Assembly: GCA_964242215.1 (NCBI GenBank)
Contig: CAXTCJ010000011.1
Span: 1-64,000 of the forward strand
Direction of reading: 5' to 3'
Length of the DNA: 64,000 nucleotides
Source: LMUY01 sp964242215
GTDB taxonomy: Bacteria > Pseudomonadota > Alphaproteobacteria > Acetobacterales > Acetobacteraceae
Shown: piece after piece, positions 26,251 through 34,633 of the stretch
How the letters are laid out: every line of letters starts with the position of its first letter
Numbering within the stretch: position 1 is the stretch's first letter
Position numbers and translations under genes: made by a program
Notes under the pieces: model-generated
Told to the model about the DNA's origin: nothing
The model's database searches: none
Seen by the model: only the letters and a program-made list of their open reading frames with translations

Positions 26251-27441
26251 TCAGATCACTCCCGTTTGGCGCAATTCGGCGATGTCCGGCTCCGTCAGTC
26301 CGAGCCAGTCCTGCAACAGCGGCGCGGTGTCGGCGCCCAGCAGTGGTGGCGGCACGGTCGGCTCCGGATCGTCGAAGCCGGCCATCCGCAACGGCGTGCG
26401 CAGGGCAGGGAAGCGGCCGGCCGTGGGATGGTCGAAATGCCCCACCATGGCGCGGGCCGTGGTGTGCGGGTCATCCAGGATGTCGCGCACGCTGTTGACC
26501 TCGCCGGCGGGAACGCCCACGGCGCGCAACTGCACGGCCAAGGGGTCGCGGTCGTGCTGGGAGATAGCCTGCGTCAGCGCTGCCATCACCCGGCCGCGCT
26601 GCGCCAACCGGCCCGCGTTGACCGCGAGCGCCGGGTCGTCCGCGAGCTCGGTCAGGCCGAGCGCGGTGCAGAGCGGCGCCCAGTGCTGATCGCTGCCGCT
26701 GATGTGCAGCCAGGCGCCGTCGCGGCACTCGAACGCGGCGGAGGGCACCCGGCCCGGATGCTCCGTCCCGGTGCGCTTCGGGTCCTCGTTCAGGGCGAAC
26801 AGCCGGGCGGCGGCGATGGTCAGCAGGCTGACCTGAACGTCCATCATGGCCAGATCGATGTGGCAGCCGGCCCCGCTGACGCCGCGGCCGGCCAGCCCGG
26901 TCAGGATGGCGATGGCAATCCACAGGCCCGAGGTCAGGTCCGAGAACGGCACGCCCACCTTGGCAGGCGGGCCGTCCGGGTGGCCGGTCAGCGCCATCAC
27001 GCCGGAGAGCGCCTGAAAGATCGTGTCGTAACCGTTACGGTCGCGGTTGGGGCCGGTTTGACCGAAGCCGGTGTTGGACACGTACACCAGCCGCGGATTG
27101 TCGGCGCGTAGACGCTCCGGCCCGAGACTCATCTTGTCCATCTCGCCGGGCAGGAAGTTCTCCACCACGACGTCGGCTTTGGCCGCGAGGCTGCGGGCGA
27201 TTTCCTGCCCGCGCGGCGACTTCAGGTTCAGGGTGATGGAGCGCTTGCCGCGGTTGAACGCGAAGAAATACGCACTCTCACCGCCGGGCAGAAGCGGCTC
27301 CCACGTGCGGGACTCGTCGCCGCTGCGGGGGCGCTCGACCTTGATCACGTCGGCGCCGAGTTCTGCCAGGATCTGGGTCGCCATCGGGGCGGCCAGCACG
27401 CGCGAAAAGTCCAGGATCGTGACGCCTTGCAGCGGCTTCAC
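26251..27441 (-). CDS. CaiB/BaiF-family (class III) CoA transferase
   Basis: 396 residues: ILDFSRVLAAPMATQILAELGADVIKVERP, KRSITLNLKSPRGQEIARSLAAKADVVVENFLPG, YVSNTGFGQTGP, and VGVPFSDLTSGLWIAIAIL with the catalytic Asp. Start GTG at 27441 overlaps the crotonase stop as GTGA. It is clearly distinct from the other class III transferase of the operon (21692-22879). Two transferases plus a ligase imply CoA recycling between the substrate and a later intermediate (inference). Confidence 0.92.
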   Translation of the reverse strand: MKPLQGVTILDFSRVLAAPMATQILAELGADVIKVERPRSGDESRTWEPLLPGGESAYFFAFNRGKRSITLNLKSPRGQEIARSLAAKADVVVENFLPGEMDKMSLGPERLRADNPRLVYVSNTGFGQTGPNRDRNGYDTIFQALSGVMALTGHPDGPPAKVGVPFSDLTSGLWIAIAILTGLAGRGVSGAGCHIDLAMMDVQVSLLTIAAARLFALNEDPKRTGTEHPGRVPSAAFECRDGAWLHISGSDQHWAPLCTALGLTELADDPALAVNAGRLAQRGRVMAALTQAISQHDRDPLAVQLRAVGVPAGEVNSVRDILDDPHTTARAMVGHFDHPTAGRFPALRTPLRMAGFDDPEPTVPPPLLGADTAPLLQDWLGLTEPDIAELRQTGVI

Positions 27442-28187
27442 GCCTTCTGCTCCCGGAAGCTGCGCATGATGGCGTTGACGTCGCGCCCGGCATCCATGGC
27501 CGCCGCATAGGGCAGGTCGGCCGAGCGATAGAACAGCGTCTTGGTCGCCGACATGGCGTGCGGGCTCGCCTGCGCCCAGGCCGTGGCAATCTCGAGCGCG
27601 ACGGGGAGCACCTGGTCGGCGGTGGTCACCCGGTTGGCCAGGCCGATGCCGAGCATCTCCTCCGCACCGAGGATCTTGCCCATGCTGATCATCTCGAACG
27701 CGAGCTTGCGGCCGACCTGGCGCTGCATGGACGCCATCACAAGTGCGGGTACGATGGAGTGGCGCATCTCCGGATAGCCGAACTTCAGGCCTGTGCCGGC
27801 CACCAGCATGTCGCAGCCGATCGCCAGCCCGGCGCCGCCGCCCATGGCCACGCCCTGTACCGCCGACACGATCGGCTTGCCGATGCCCTGGAGCAGCGAA
27901 TAGGTGCGGCAACTGAGGTCCGCCCGCTTCACCACCAGTCCCTGGTTGGCCGGGGTCAACTCCTTGAACTCGTCCAGATCGGCGCCGGCACAGAAGCCCC
28001 GGCCGCTGCCCGCCAACACCAACGCGCGGACCGATGGATCCTCGTTGGCGGCGACCAGAGCGTCGTGCAACGCTGCCGTCAGTGCCGTGTTCAGCGCGTT
28101 CAGTTTCTGCGGCCGGTTGAGCGTCAACACGCGGACGGCGCCATGGTCCGCAACCAGCAACACCTCGTCGGTCACCGGGTCAGGCAT
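27438..28187 (-). CDS. Enoyl-CoA hydratase/isomerase-family protein
   Basis: 249 residues: LTLNRPQKLNALNTALTAAL, SGRGFCAGADLDEFKEL, QGVAMGGGAGLAIGCDMLVAGTGLKFGYPEMRHS. The first catalytic Glu is replaced (GAGLAI) while a Glu follows at YPEM, so the exact reaction is open. ATG at 28187 has AAGGAG 7 bases upstream and overlaps the lyase gene end by 8 bases. Confidence 0.89.
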   Translation of the reverse strand: MPDPVTDEVLLVADHGAVRVLTLNRPQKLNALNTALTAALHDALVAANEDPSVRALVLAGSGRGFCAGADLDEFKELTPANQGLVVKRADLSCRTYSLLQGIGKPIVSAVQGVAMGGGAGLAIGCDMLVAGTGLKFGYPEMRHSIVPALVMASMQRQVGRKLAFEMISMGKILGAEEMLGIGLANRVTTADQVLPVALEIATAWAQASPHAMSATKTLFYRSADLPYAAAMDAGRDVNAIMRSFREQKA

Positions 28188-29124
28188 GCTGTGTCTCCTT
28201 CTGCGGCATCTGGCCGAACCCGGCACGTGCCACCATGCTGTGGAGGCTGCGGCCCAAGACGCTCTCGCAGAGTTGGGACGCGGCCATGACGCGGTCGAGG
28301 TCCAGCCCGGTGTCGATGCCGAGGGCTTCGAAGATGTTGACCAGGTCCTCGGTCGCGACGTTGCCGGTCAGCCCGCTGCCATACTGGATCTGCGACGGAT
28401 GGCCGCCGACGCCGCCGAAACTGCTGTCGAAATAGCGGCACCCCGCCTCGTAGGCGGCGAGGCAGTTGGCGATGCCGGTGCCGCGGCTGTTGTGGAAATG
28501 CGCGACCGGCTTGCATGACGGCAACTCGTCCGCGACGCGCCGGAACAGGGAAGCGATGCTGGCGGGGGTGGCGAGGCCGGTGGTGTCGCCCAAGGCGACG
28601 AGATCGGCCCCGAGTGCCACGAAACGGCCGATATCCTCAATCACGCCGGACGGGTCCACCGCACCGTCGATCGGGCAACCGAACGCCACGGAGATGACGC
28701 CGACCAGCCGGAACCGCCCGGCAGCCGCCGTCACCATCTCGGCCACGTTCTGCCACTGCGCGGCGCGCGTGGTGCGCAGGTTACGGGCGGTGTGGCCCTC
28801 GGTCGCCGACACCAGCAGGCTGAGCTCGGTGGCGCCGTGCCCCTGGTCCAGGTCGGTGATTGCGCGGGTCACGGCGCGCTGGTTCGGGCAGGTGGCCTTG
28901 TAGTGCGTGCCGTCCCTGCGGTGGATCCCGGCCAGCACGTCCGACGCATCGCGGAACGCCGGCACGCGGTCCGGGTGGCTGTAGCTGGTTGCCTCGATGC
29001 GGGAGAATCCGGCCTCGGTGAAGGCGTCGATCAGCGCGATCTTGTCTGCCGTGGCGACCGACGCCGTTTCATGCTGCAGGCCGTCGCGGGCGAAGCACTC
29101 GCAAAGAATCACGTCGCGCCCCAT
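28180..29124 (-). CDS. HMG-CoA lyase-like protein with altered cysteine loop
   Basis: 314 residues, DRE-TIM metallolyase fold. ECFARDGLQHE is the RDGLQ substrate/metal motif, HFHNSRGTGIANCLAAYEAG and FDSSFGGVGGHP follow, then TGNVATEDLVNIFEALGI. In known HMG-CoA lyases, the last loop reads GLGGCP with a catalytic cysteine. Here that cysteine is histidine. Other metal ligands look intact. The ATG at 29124 has GGGGAGG in front and is the first gene of the seven-gene operon. Cleavage of a branched 3-hydroxyacyl-CoA is the likely role, with changed chemistry possible. Confidence 0.85.
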   Translation of the reverse strand: MGRDVILCECFARDGLQHETASVATADKIALIDAFTEAGFSRIEATSYSHPDRVPAFRDASDVLAGIHRRDGTHYKATCPNQRAVTRAITDLDQGHGATELSLLVSATEGHTARNLRTTRAAQWQNVAEMVTAAAGRFRLVGVISVAFGCPIDGAVDPSGVIEDIGRFVALGADLVALGDTTGLATPASIASLFRRVADELPSCKPVAHFHNSRGTGIANCLAAYEAGCRYFDSSFGGVGGHPSQIQYGSGLTGNVATEDLVNIFEALGIDTGLDLDRVMAASQLCESVLGRSLHSMVARAGFGQMPQKETQHA

Positions 29125-29189
29125 CGTTCCTCCCCTTGGTGCCGGTGCGATGATCCTGCCCGGGCCTGTGGCGACCATGCTCGCCGCAA

Positions 29190-29204
29190 GTTGCATGAGT
29201 CAAC
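29190..29204 (-). promoter_or_regulatory. GTTGAC-N5-CAAC box facing the CoA-thioester operon
   Basis: On the minus strand it reads GTTGACTCATGCAAC, pointing at the lyase gene at 29124. It is the same palindrome as elsewhere in this region with one extra central base. TTGACT could double as a -35 hexamer. Confidence 0.45.
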
Positions 29205-29224
29205 ACTGCGAACCAGAGCCGAAC

Positions 29225-29238
29225 GTTGACATTACAAC
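29225..29238 (+). promoter_or_regulatory. GTTGAC-N4-CAAC box facing the ABC importer operon
   Basis: GTTGACATTACAAC lies 99 bases before the binding-protein start at 29337. It contains a perfect -35 hexamer TTGACA, although no convincing -10 follows at 17 bases. It is paired with the minus-facing site at 29190 in the same 212-base divergent gap. Confidence 0.5.
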
Positions 29239-29336
29239 ACCGGGCCGAACACTATGCCGTATGCGCCCGCACTACGAGCGGACGTGCCCGTAACAGAGCC
29301 GAAAACGGCTGCCGCCTCTACAGGGAAGCGAAACGA

Positions 29337-30383
29337 ATGCGTCCAGTCCGCCGACGAATGGTCCTGTTGGGTGCCGCCGCGTCGGCTGCCGCGGCCACGA
29401 TACGCCCCGCCCGTGCGGCGCCCGATCCGGCCCTCGTTGCGGCCGCGGTGAAGGAGGGCAGCGTCGTCTGGTATTCGACGCTGATCATCAACCAGGTCGT
29501 ACGCCCGCTCGCCGTCGCGTTCGAGAAGGCCTACCCCGGGATCAAGGTGCAGTACTCCCGCCAGCCGGCGGGGGACATCGCACTGAAGGTCAACAACGAA
29601 GCCCGCGCCGGGCGGCTGCAGGCCGACCTGTTCGACGGGTCGGCCGGAATCTACAACGCCATCGCCGACAGCATGTTGGAGCCGTTCACGCCCGGCAATG
29701 CAAACATCTGGGGTGACGGGCTGCGGGATCCGAACGGCCTGTGGAATGCGATGAACATGTTCATCTACACCACAGGCGTGAACACCGAGATGGTGCCGCA
29801 AGACCAGATCCCCAAAACGTTCGAGGACCTGCTGGACCCGAAATGGCGCGGCAAGATCGCGATCACGACCGACCCCACGGTCAACGGGCCGCCAGGCTTC
29901 GTCGGCAACATCCTGCTGTCGATGGGGCAGTCGGCCGGGATGGACTACTTGCACAAGCTATCGCAGCAACAGGTGATCAATGTCCCGGCGTCCCAGCGCG
30001 TGGTGCTGGACCAGGTGATCAACGGCCAATACCCAATCGCGCTGATGATCATCAACTATCACGCCGCGCTCAGCATTGCGCAGGGGGCGCCATGCGCGTG
30101 GCTGAAGATGCAGCCGGTCGTGCAGACGCTCAACTATGTGAGCGTGCTGAAGAACTCGCCGCACCCGAATGCCGGCAAGTTGTTCGCCGACTACCTTCTG
30201 TCCGACGAGGGGCAGACCGTCATCCAACAAAGCGGCTACATCCCCGCCAGTCCGAAAGTCCCGGCGTTGGACCCGACGCTGAAGCCCGAGGGGGGCCACT
30301 TCAAATCCACCCTGTTCACCATCGATCTGGTCAAGAAGAACATCCCCGAGTGGACGCGGATCGCCAACGAAATCTTCAAGTGA
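29337..30383 (+). CDS. ABC transporter extracellular solute-binding protein (AfuA/FbpA-like class)
   Basis: 348 residues. MRPVRRRMVLLGAAASAAAA is a Tat-like or Sec signal, ending near ARAAP at about residue 32. The mature part is a type II binding fold: SVVWYSTLIINQVVRPLAVAFEKAYPGI, then LLDPKWRGKIAI and the C-terminal PNAGKLFADYLLSDEGQ. The ferric-binding proteins' adjacent Tyr-Tyr pair is not visible, so iron is doubtful despite the family. The neighbouring catabolic genes favour an organic ligand. An in-frame open region from 29226 is promoter, not coding. Confidence 0.88.
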   Translation: MRPVRRRMVLLGAAASAAAATIRPARAAPDPALVAAAVKEGSVVWYSTLIINQVVRPLAVAFEKAYPGIKVQYSRQPAGDIALKVNNEARAGRLQADLFDGSAGIYNAIADSMLEPFTPGNANIWGDGLRDPNGLWNAMNMFIYTTGVNTEMVPQDQIPKTFEDLLDPKWRGKIAITTDPTVNGPPGFVGNILLSMGQSAGMDYLHKLSQQQVINVPASQRVVLDQVINGQYPIALMIINYHAALSIAQGAPCAWLKMQPVVQTLNYVSVLKNSPHPNAGKLFADYLLSDEGQTVIQQSGYIPASPKVPALDPTLKPEGGHFKSTLFTIDLVKKNIPEWTRIANEIFK

Positions 30384-30395
30384 GCACTCGGTAAA

Positions 30396-32129
30396 ATGTC
30401 CGACGCCGTCGCGCACCGGCCGCTCGCCCGGCACATCCTGCCGCGCTTGAGAGTTGGATGGGGCACGTTGGCGCTCATCGGCGTGCTTGGCATCTTGGTG
30501 GTGCCGCCGATCCTGGTGCTGCTCGAGGGCAGCCTGACGGATACCGCGCCGGATGGCAGTGTCACCGGGTTTACCCTGCGCCATTTCGCCAATTTGCTCA
30601 GTAGTCCGGAACTGGCGTCCAGCACACTGAACTCGCTCGTGTTCGCGCTGGGTGCCACGACAATCTCGGTGGTGTTCGGCACGATCCTGGCTTGGATCGT
30701 CGAGCGGACCAACGCGCCGATGAAAGGCCTGGCCTACGTTACGACGATCATCTCGATGGGGACGCCATACATCCTGTACGTGACCGCGTGGTTGTTCCTG
30801 CTCGGGCGGACCGGGCCGTTCAACGATATCTATAGGCAACTGACCGGGTCGACCGGCACGATGCTGAATGTCTACTCGCTCTGGGGCATGATCCTGGTCG
30901 AGGGATTCCTCTGGTCGCCGTTGGTGTTCCTGATGTTATCGGCCACGTTCCGCGCCGCCAATGCAGAAATGGAGGAGGCGGCGCGGATGAGCGGCGCTTC
31001 CATCACGTCGACGGTGTGGCGCGTCTCGGCCCGGCTAGCCTGGCCCGGCATCCTCGCGATGGCGCTGTTCGCGTTCATCCGGAACCTCGAATCTTTCGAC
31101 GTGCCGGTGCTGATCGGCATGCCCGGCAAGGTCACGCTGCTGACCACGGACATCTATCTCAGCACGACGCAGGTGCCGCCGCAGCTTGGCCATGCCAGTG
31201 CGTTCTCGGTGGTTCTGCTGATCCTGGTGACCTTGCTGCTGCTGCTGTACGGGCGGGTGTCGAAGCAGGCATCCCGCTATGCCAGTGTGACCGGTAAGGG
31301 CTTCCGCCCACGCCCGTTCCAACTCGGGCGCTGGCGTTGGCTGGCCGGCGCGGTGATCGTGGTGAACTTCCTGGCCGTGCTGGCGCTGCCGCTGTTGGCG
31401 CTGCTTTGGATCTCGTTGCTACCGTTCGTGCGGCCGATGGGGCTTGCGGCGACGAAGCTGCTGACGCTCAAGCAATTCGTCGCAGTGATCAACGATCCGG
31501 AATATCTCAGCCTCGGCCTGCGCACCCTGCTGGTCGCCTCGGGGGCAGCCACGGTTGCAATGGCGCTGACGCTGGTATCGGGCTGGCTCGCAGCGCGCCG
31601 CCGGCCGGGCGGTAGCGTGGTGGACCTGCTCGCCAGCCTGCCGCTGGTGTTCCCCGGCGTGATCCTCGGGCTGGCAATGATGCAGGTGGCGCTCCGCTTG
31701 CCGATCCCGCTGTACGGCACGCTGTGGCTGATGGGGATCGCCTTCGTGATCCGCTACATGCCGTATGGTATGCGCTACGTGTATTCCGGCGTGTTGCAAG
31801 TACACCGTGAGTTGGAGGAAGCCAGCAGCGTGGCGGGTGCCAGCCAAATCAGCACGCTACGCCGGGTCGTGGCGCCGCTGCTCTCGCCGTCGATCGTGTC
31901 CGGCTGGCTGTTCATCTTCCTGATCTGCTCGAAGGAGCTGGCCATGGCGGTGCTGCTCGCCGGGCCCGGATCGCAGACCATGGCGGTGGCGATGTTCGAC
32001 ATGTGGACCAACGGCCAGGGCGGCGAGCTGAGCGCGCTCGGGCTGATCTGGACGGCGTTGATGACGGTCGTCGCGACGATCCTGTACTTGGTTGCGCGGC
32101 GGCAAACAGCGGGAGCATTCGCGGCATGA
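30396..32129 (+). CDS. ABC transporter permease, double-domain (FbpB/ThiP type)
   Basis: 577 residues carrying two permease halves. The cytoplasmic EAA loops are visible in each: EMEEAARMSGASITSTVWRV near residue 195 and ELEEASSVAGASQISTLRRV near residue 475, about 280 apart. Around 12 hydrophobic helices are expected. It follows the binding protein by 12 bases and its TGA overlaps the ATPase start (ATGA). It forms the whole pore without a second permease gene. Confidence 0.92.
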   Translation: MSDAVAHRPLARHILPRLRVGWGTLALIGVLGILVVPPILVLLEGSLTDTAPDGSVTGFTLRHFANLLSSPELASSTLNSLVFALGATTISVVFGTILAWIVERTNAPMKGLAYVTTIISMGTPYILYVTAWLFLLGRTGPFNDIYRQLTGSTGTMLNVYSLWGMILVEGFLWSPLVFLMLSATFRAANAEMEEAARMSGASITSTVWRVSARLAWPGILAMALFAFIRNLESFDVPVLIGMPGKVTLLTTDIYLSTTQVPPQLGHASAFSVVLLILVTLLLLLYGRVSKQASRYASVTGKGFRPRPFQLGRWRWLAGAVIVVNFLAVLALPLLALLWISLLPFVRPMGLAATKLLTLKQFVAVINDPEYLSLGLRTLLVASGAATVAMALTLVSGWLAARRRPGGSVVDLLASLPLVFPGVILGLAMMQVALRLPIPLYGTLWLMGIAFVIRYMPYGMRYVYSGVLQVHRELEEASSVAGASQISTLRRVVAPLLSPSIVSGWLFIFLICSKELAMAVLLAGPGSQTMAVAMFDMWTNGQGGELSALGLIWTALMTVVATILYLVARRQTAGAFAA

Positions 32130-33232
32130 GCGGGTTGGGTGCCGAGTTGGAGCTGCGGGGCGTGGGCAAGATGTTCACCACCGGCGACGGCGTGGTGGGC
32201 GGCGTGCATCCGATCGATCTGGACCTGCCCGCCGGGTCGTTCTTCACGCTGCTGGGCCCGAGCGGGTGCGGCAAGACGACGACGCTGCGGTGCATCGCCG
32301 GGTTGGAGCAACCGGATCGCGGGCTGATCCGCCTCGGCGACGATTTGTTCTTCGATGCGTCCCGCGGCATGTCGCTGCCGATGAACCGGCGCAAGATCGG
32401 CATGGTGTTCCAGTCGTATGCGATCTGGCCGCACATGTCGGTGTTCGAGAACGTGGCGTTCCCGCTCCGCGTGGCACAGGACCGCAAGTTCAGCAGCGGC
32501 GAGATCACCCGCATGGTGGACGAAGCGCTGAAGACGGTTGAGTTGAGCGGTCTCGGCAGCCGGCCGGCGACCCGGCTGTCGGGCGGCCAGCAGCAACGTG
32601 TCGCCTTGGCCCGGGCGATCGTGCGCCAGCCCCGGCTGCTGCTGCTCGACGAGCCGCTCAGCAATCTGGATGCGGCCCTGCGGGAGGAGATGCGCACTGC
32701 CCTGAAGCAATTGCAGCAGCAGATCGGCGTTACGACCGTCTACGTGACGCACGACCAGGCTGAGGCGCTCGAGATGTCGGACCAGATCGCGGTCATGCAG
32801 GCGGGCCGGGTGGTCCAGCTCGGCACGTCGCGCGACATCTATTTCCGTCCGCGCAGCGCCTTCGTGGCGTCGTTCGTCGGAGCGGCGAACCTGTTCCCTG
32901 GCCGGCTCGAGGGCGGGACCGTGGCTCGCCTGGCGGATGGCACCATCATGCACTGTGTCGCCGCGGCCGACGGAGCCGGCGGCGATGTTGTCGTGTCCGT
33001 GCGGCCGGAAAGCATTACCGTGCAGCCGGAGACGGCGCTGGCCGCTTCCGGCTGGAACAGGCTGACTGGCACCGTCGTGACGACGGGTTTCCTGGGCAGT
33101 GTGAGCCGCTGTGGCGTGTCGGTGGGGGGCCAGATGATACATGCAATGGGCGGCCCGCACGCGATGCTGAGCATTGGTGACCGGGTAGCATTGGACTTTC
33201 CACCCGACGCCGCGGTCGCGATGCCTGCCTGA
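32126..33232 (+). CDS. ABC transporter ATPase (FbpC/PotA-like)
   Basis: 368 residues. Walker A GPSGCGKTT, Q-loop MVFQSYAIWPHMSV, signature RLSGGQQQRVALARAI, Walker B LLLLDEPLSNLDA and switch VYVTHDQAEALEMSD are all intact. A C-terminal TOBE domain (VVSVRPESITVQ) follows from about residue 280. Open frame upstream of the ATG at 32126 is shadow in the permease gene. It completes a three-gene importer that faces away from the CoA operon and shares its control region. Confidence 0.93.
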   Translation: MSGLGAELELRGVGKMFTTGDGVVGGVHPIDLDLPAGSFFTLLGPSGCGKTTTLRCIAGLEQPDRGLIRLGDDLFFDASRGMSLPMNRRKIGMVFQSYAIWPHMSVFENVAFPLRVAQDRKFSSGEITRMVDEALKTVELSGLGSRPATRLSGGQQQRVALARAIVRQPRLLLLDEPLSNLDAALREEMRTALKQLQQQIGVTTVYVTHDQAEALEMSDQIAVMQAGRVVQLGTSRDIYFRPRSAFVASFVGAANLFPGRLEGGTVARLADGTIMHCVAAADGAGGDVVVSVRPESITVQPETALAASGWNRLTGTVVTTGFLGSVSRCGVSVGGQMIHAMGGPHAMLSIGDRVALDFPPDAAVAMPA

Positions 33233-33243
33233 TCGCTCGTGTC

Positions 33244-33317
33244 GTAGGGCGGGGTGCGCTTGGGTCCCCCACCACAAACGCTGTGGCGGTGCGTTGCCAG
33301 AGCGCAACGCACCCTAC
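33244..33317. terminator. Inverted repeat with 10-bp hairpin between convergent operons
   Basis: The outer arms (GTAGGGCGGGGTGCGCT and its near complement ending CACCCTAC) match at 14 of 17 positions. Inside, GGTGCGTTGC (33288-33297) pairs perfectly with GCAACGCACC (33304-33313) around a six-base loop. No T-run follows. It lies in the 120-base gap between the stops of the ATPase and the NIPSNAP gene, so it may end transcription from both sides. The GTAGGGTGCGTT-type sequence resembles dispersed repeats in bacterial genomes. Confidence 0.5.
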
Positions 33318-33352
33318 GGGTAGGAGCAGTGCTCGGGAATCGCCGTACTAGG

Positions 33353-33661
33353 TTACGGAGAGAACGATGCCGGCTTGAGGATCTTGTTCTCCTGCGCGGA
33401 GAACGTGCCGACGTTGCCCTTCATGAACTCCTTCCACGCCGGGTCGGCGGCCATGCGGGCCCGGCGCTCCTCTCGGTCGGCGATGCTGTCATAGGCCCAG
33501 ATGTGCACGACCTGGTTCAGCGGACCGATATCGGACACGTAGAAGCCGACGAGGCGGCCGAGGTGGCGCAGTTGAACCGGCAAGGCAAGACGCTCGTAGC
33601 GGTCGAGGTAGTCGGCCATTTTGCCGTGATGGACGGTGTAGGTGCGGTGGTCGTAGATCAT
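33353..33661 (-). CDS. NIPSNAP-family protein
   Basis: 102 residues, a single alpha/beta ferredoxin-like NIPSNAP domain: MIYDHRTYTVHHGKMADYLDRYE, then GFYVSDIGPLNQVVHIWAYDS and ADPAWKEFM. It is the normal size for bacterial members. The ATG at 33661 overlaps the crotonase stop (ATGA), so the two are one operon. Open frame upstream is shadow. No reaction is established for the family. Recurrent linkage to catabolic operons suggests an accessory or isomerase-like role. Confidence 0.88.
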   Translation of the reverse strand: MIYDHRTYTVHHGKMADYLDRYERLALPVQLRHLGRLVGFYVSDIGPLNQVVHIWAYDSIADREERRARMAADPAWKEFMKGNVGTFSAQENKILKPASFSP

Positions 33662-34470
33662 GTCTGCTCCGTCGTTGCGAAACTGGAGTTGGCCCAAGCC
33701 GGCGGGCGCTTGCCGAGGAAGGCGGCGATGCCTTCGCGCGCCTCGGCGGTCGCGCGGGCATGGGCGATCGCCTCCGCGCCGGCCTGGATTTGCTCGACCG
33801 AAACCGGCAAGACCGTGGCCTCGCTCAGGATGCGCTTGGTCGCGGCGATCGAGCCCGGTCCGCTCAGCACGAGTTGCGCGATCACCGCGTCCACCTCCGC
33901 CATGAGCGCCTCGGGCGCCGTGACGCGGTGCGCCAGGCCGAGTCGGTAGGCCTCCTGCGCGTCTATCCGTTCGCAGGTGAGGAGATAGTGGCGTGCAGCC
34001 CGCGGGCCGATCGCGGCGGCGAGGTAGGGGGTGAGGAACACCGGGATCAGCCCGAGACGCGCCTCGCCAGCGCCGAAGCGCGCCAGCTCCGACGCAACGA
34101 CGATGTCGCAGGCGGCCACCAGGGCCAGTGCGCCACCGAACACGCCGCCTTGCACCGCGGCGATGGTGGGCTTCGGCGAGTTGTGCACGGTGGCGAGCAT
34201 GTCGCCGATCGTGCGGCCATCGGCGACGCTCACGTCGTGCGGCATCTCGTTCAGCTGCGCCATCCGGGCAAGGTCGACACCGGCGGAGAAGTGCCGGCCG
34301 GTCGCGGCGAATACGATCACACGAATGCTGTCGTCGTTTGCCGCGTCGGCAACGGCATGAGTGATCGCCTCCACCGTCGCGTCGTCGAGTGCATTGCGCA
34401 GCGCCGGACGGTCTAGCGTGAGCGTCAGGCGGCCCGCGCTGCAGCTCGATTTCAGTCCGGGCTCGGCCAT
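33658..34470 (-). CDS. Enoyl-CoA hydratase/isomerase-family protein
   Basis: 270 residues: LDRPALRNALDDATVEAITHAV, ATGRHFSAGVDL, QGGVFGGALALVAACDIVVASELARFGAGEARLGLIPV. Here the first catalytic Glu is absent (GGALAL) but Glu occurs in GEARLG, the second position. The ATG at 34470 sits right behind a palindrome TCAAC-CCT-GTTGA (34473-34485) and 39 bases from the GTTGAC box. In-frame codons before it would run through that promoter. It is divergent from the MarR gene. Confidence 0.88.
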   Translation of the reverse strand: MAEPGLKSSCSAGRLTLTLDRPALRNALDDATVEAITHAVADAANDDSIRVIVFAATGRHFSAGVDLARMAQLNEMPHDVSVADGRTIGDMLATVHNSPKPTIAAVQGGVFGGALALVAACDIVVASELARFGAGEARLGLIPVFLTPYLAAAIGPRAARHYLLTCERIDAQEAYRLGLAHRVTAPEALMAEVDAVIAQLVLSGPGSIAATKRILSEATVLPVSVEQIQAGAEAIAHARATAEAREGIAAFLGKRPPAWANSSFATTEQT

Positions 34471-34472
34471 GG

Positions 34473-34485
34473 TCAACCCTGTTGA
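34473..34485. promoter_or_regulatory. Palindrome TCAAC-CCT-GTTGA next to crotonase start
   Basis: Perfect five-base arms around a three-base centre, ending two bases before the ATG at 34470. Together with the box at 34510, it gives two TTGA/TCAA palindromes between this operon and the MarR gene. It is probably a second operator that would block ribosome or polymerase access. Confidence 0.4.
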
Positions 34486-34509
34486 TTTTCGCCACATCGA
34501 ACCAAAGTT

Positions 34510-34523
34510 GTTGAAGAGTCAAC
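34510..34523 (-). promoter_or_regulatory. GTTGAC-N4-CAAC box between crotonase operon and MarR gene
   Basis: On the minus strand it reads GTTGACTCTTCAAC (outer arms GTTGA/TCAAC perfect). It lies between the divergent crotonase (34470) and MarR (34634) genes, the expected position for an autoregulatory MarR site. The same pattern occurs at 19920 and 29225. Confidence 0.5.
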
Positions 34524-34633
34524 AGGGTGGAAACGGTCGGTTGCGGGATTGCAGGTTGCCCGGCAGGCGTCTTTGATCCTACAAACCAAGTCGGCGTTGG
34601 GTGGTCCCACGCAGACCGATGATCGGAGATTGG

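Noticed and set aside
29337..33232. Calling the importer an iron(III) transporter
   Set aside because: The family is right but the tyrosine pair of ferric-binding proteins is not visible and neighbours are catabolic. Left as substrate unknown.
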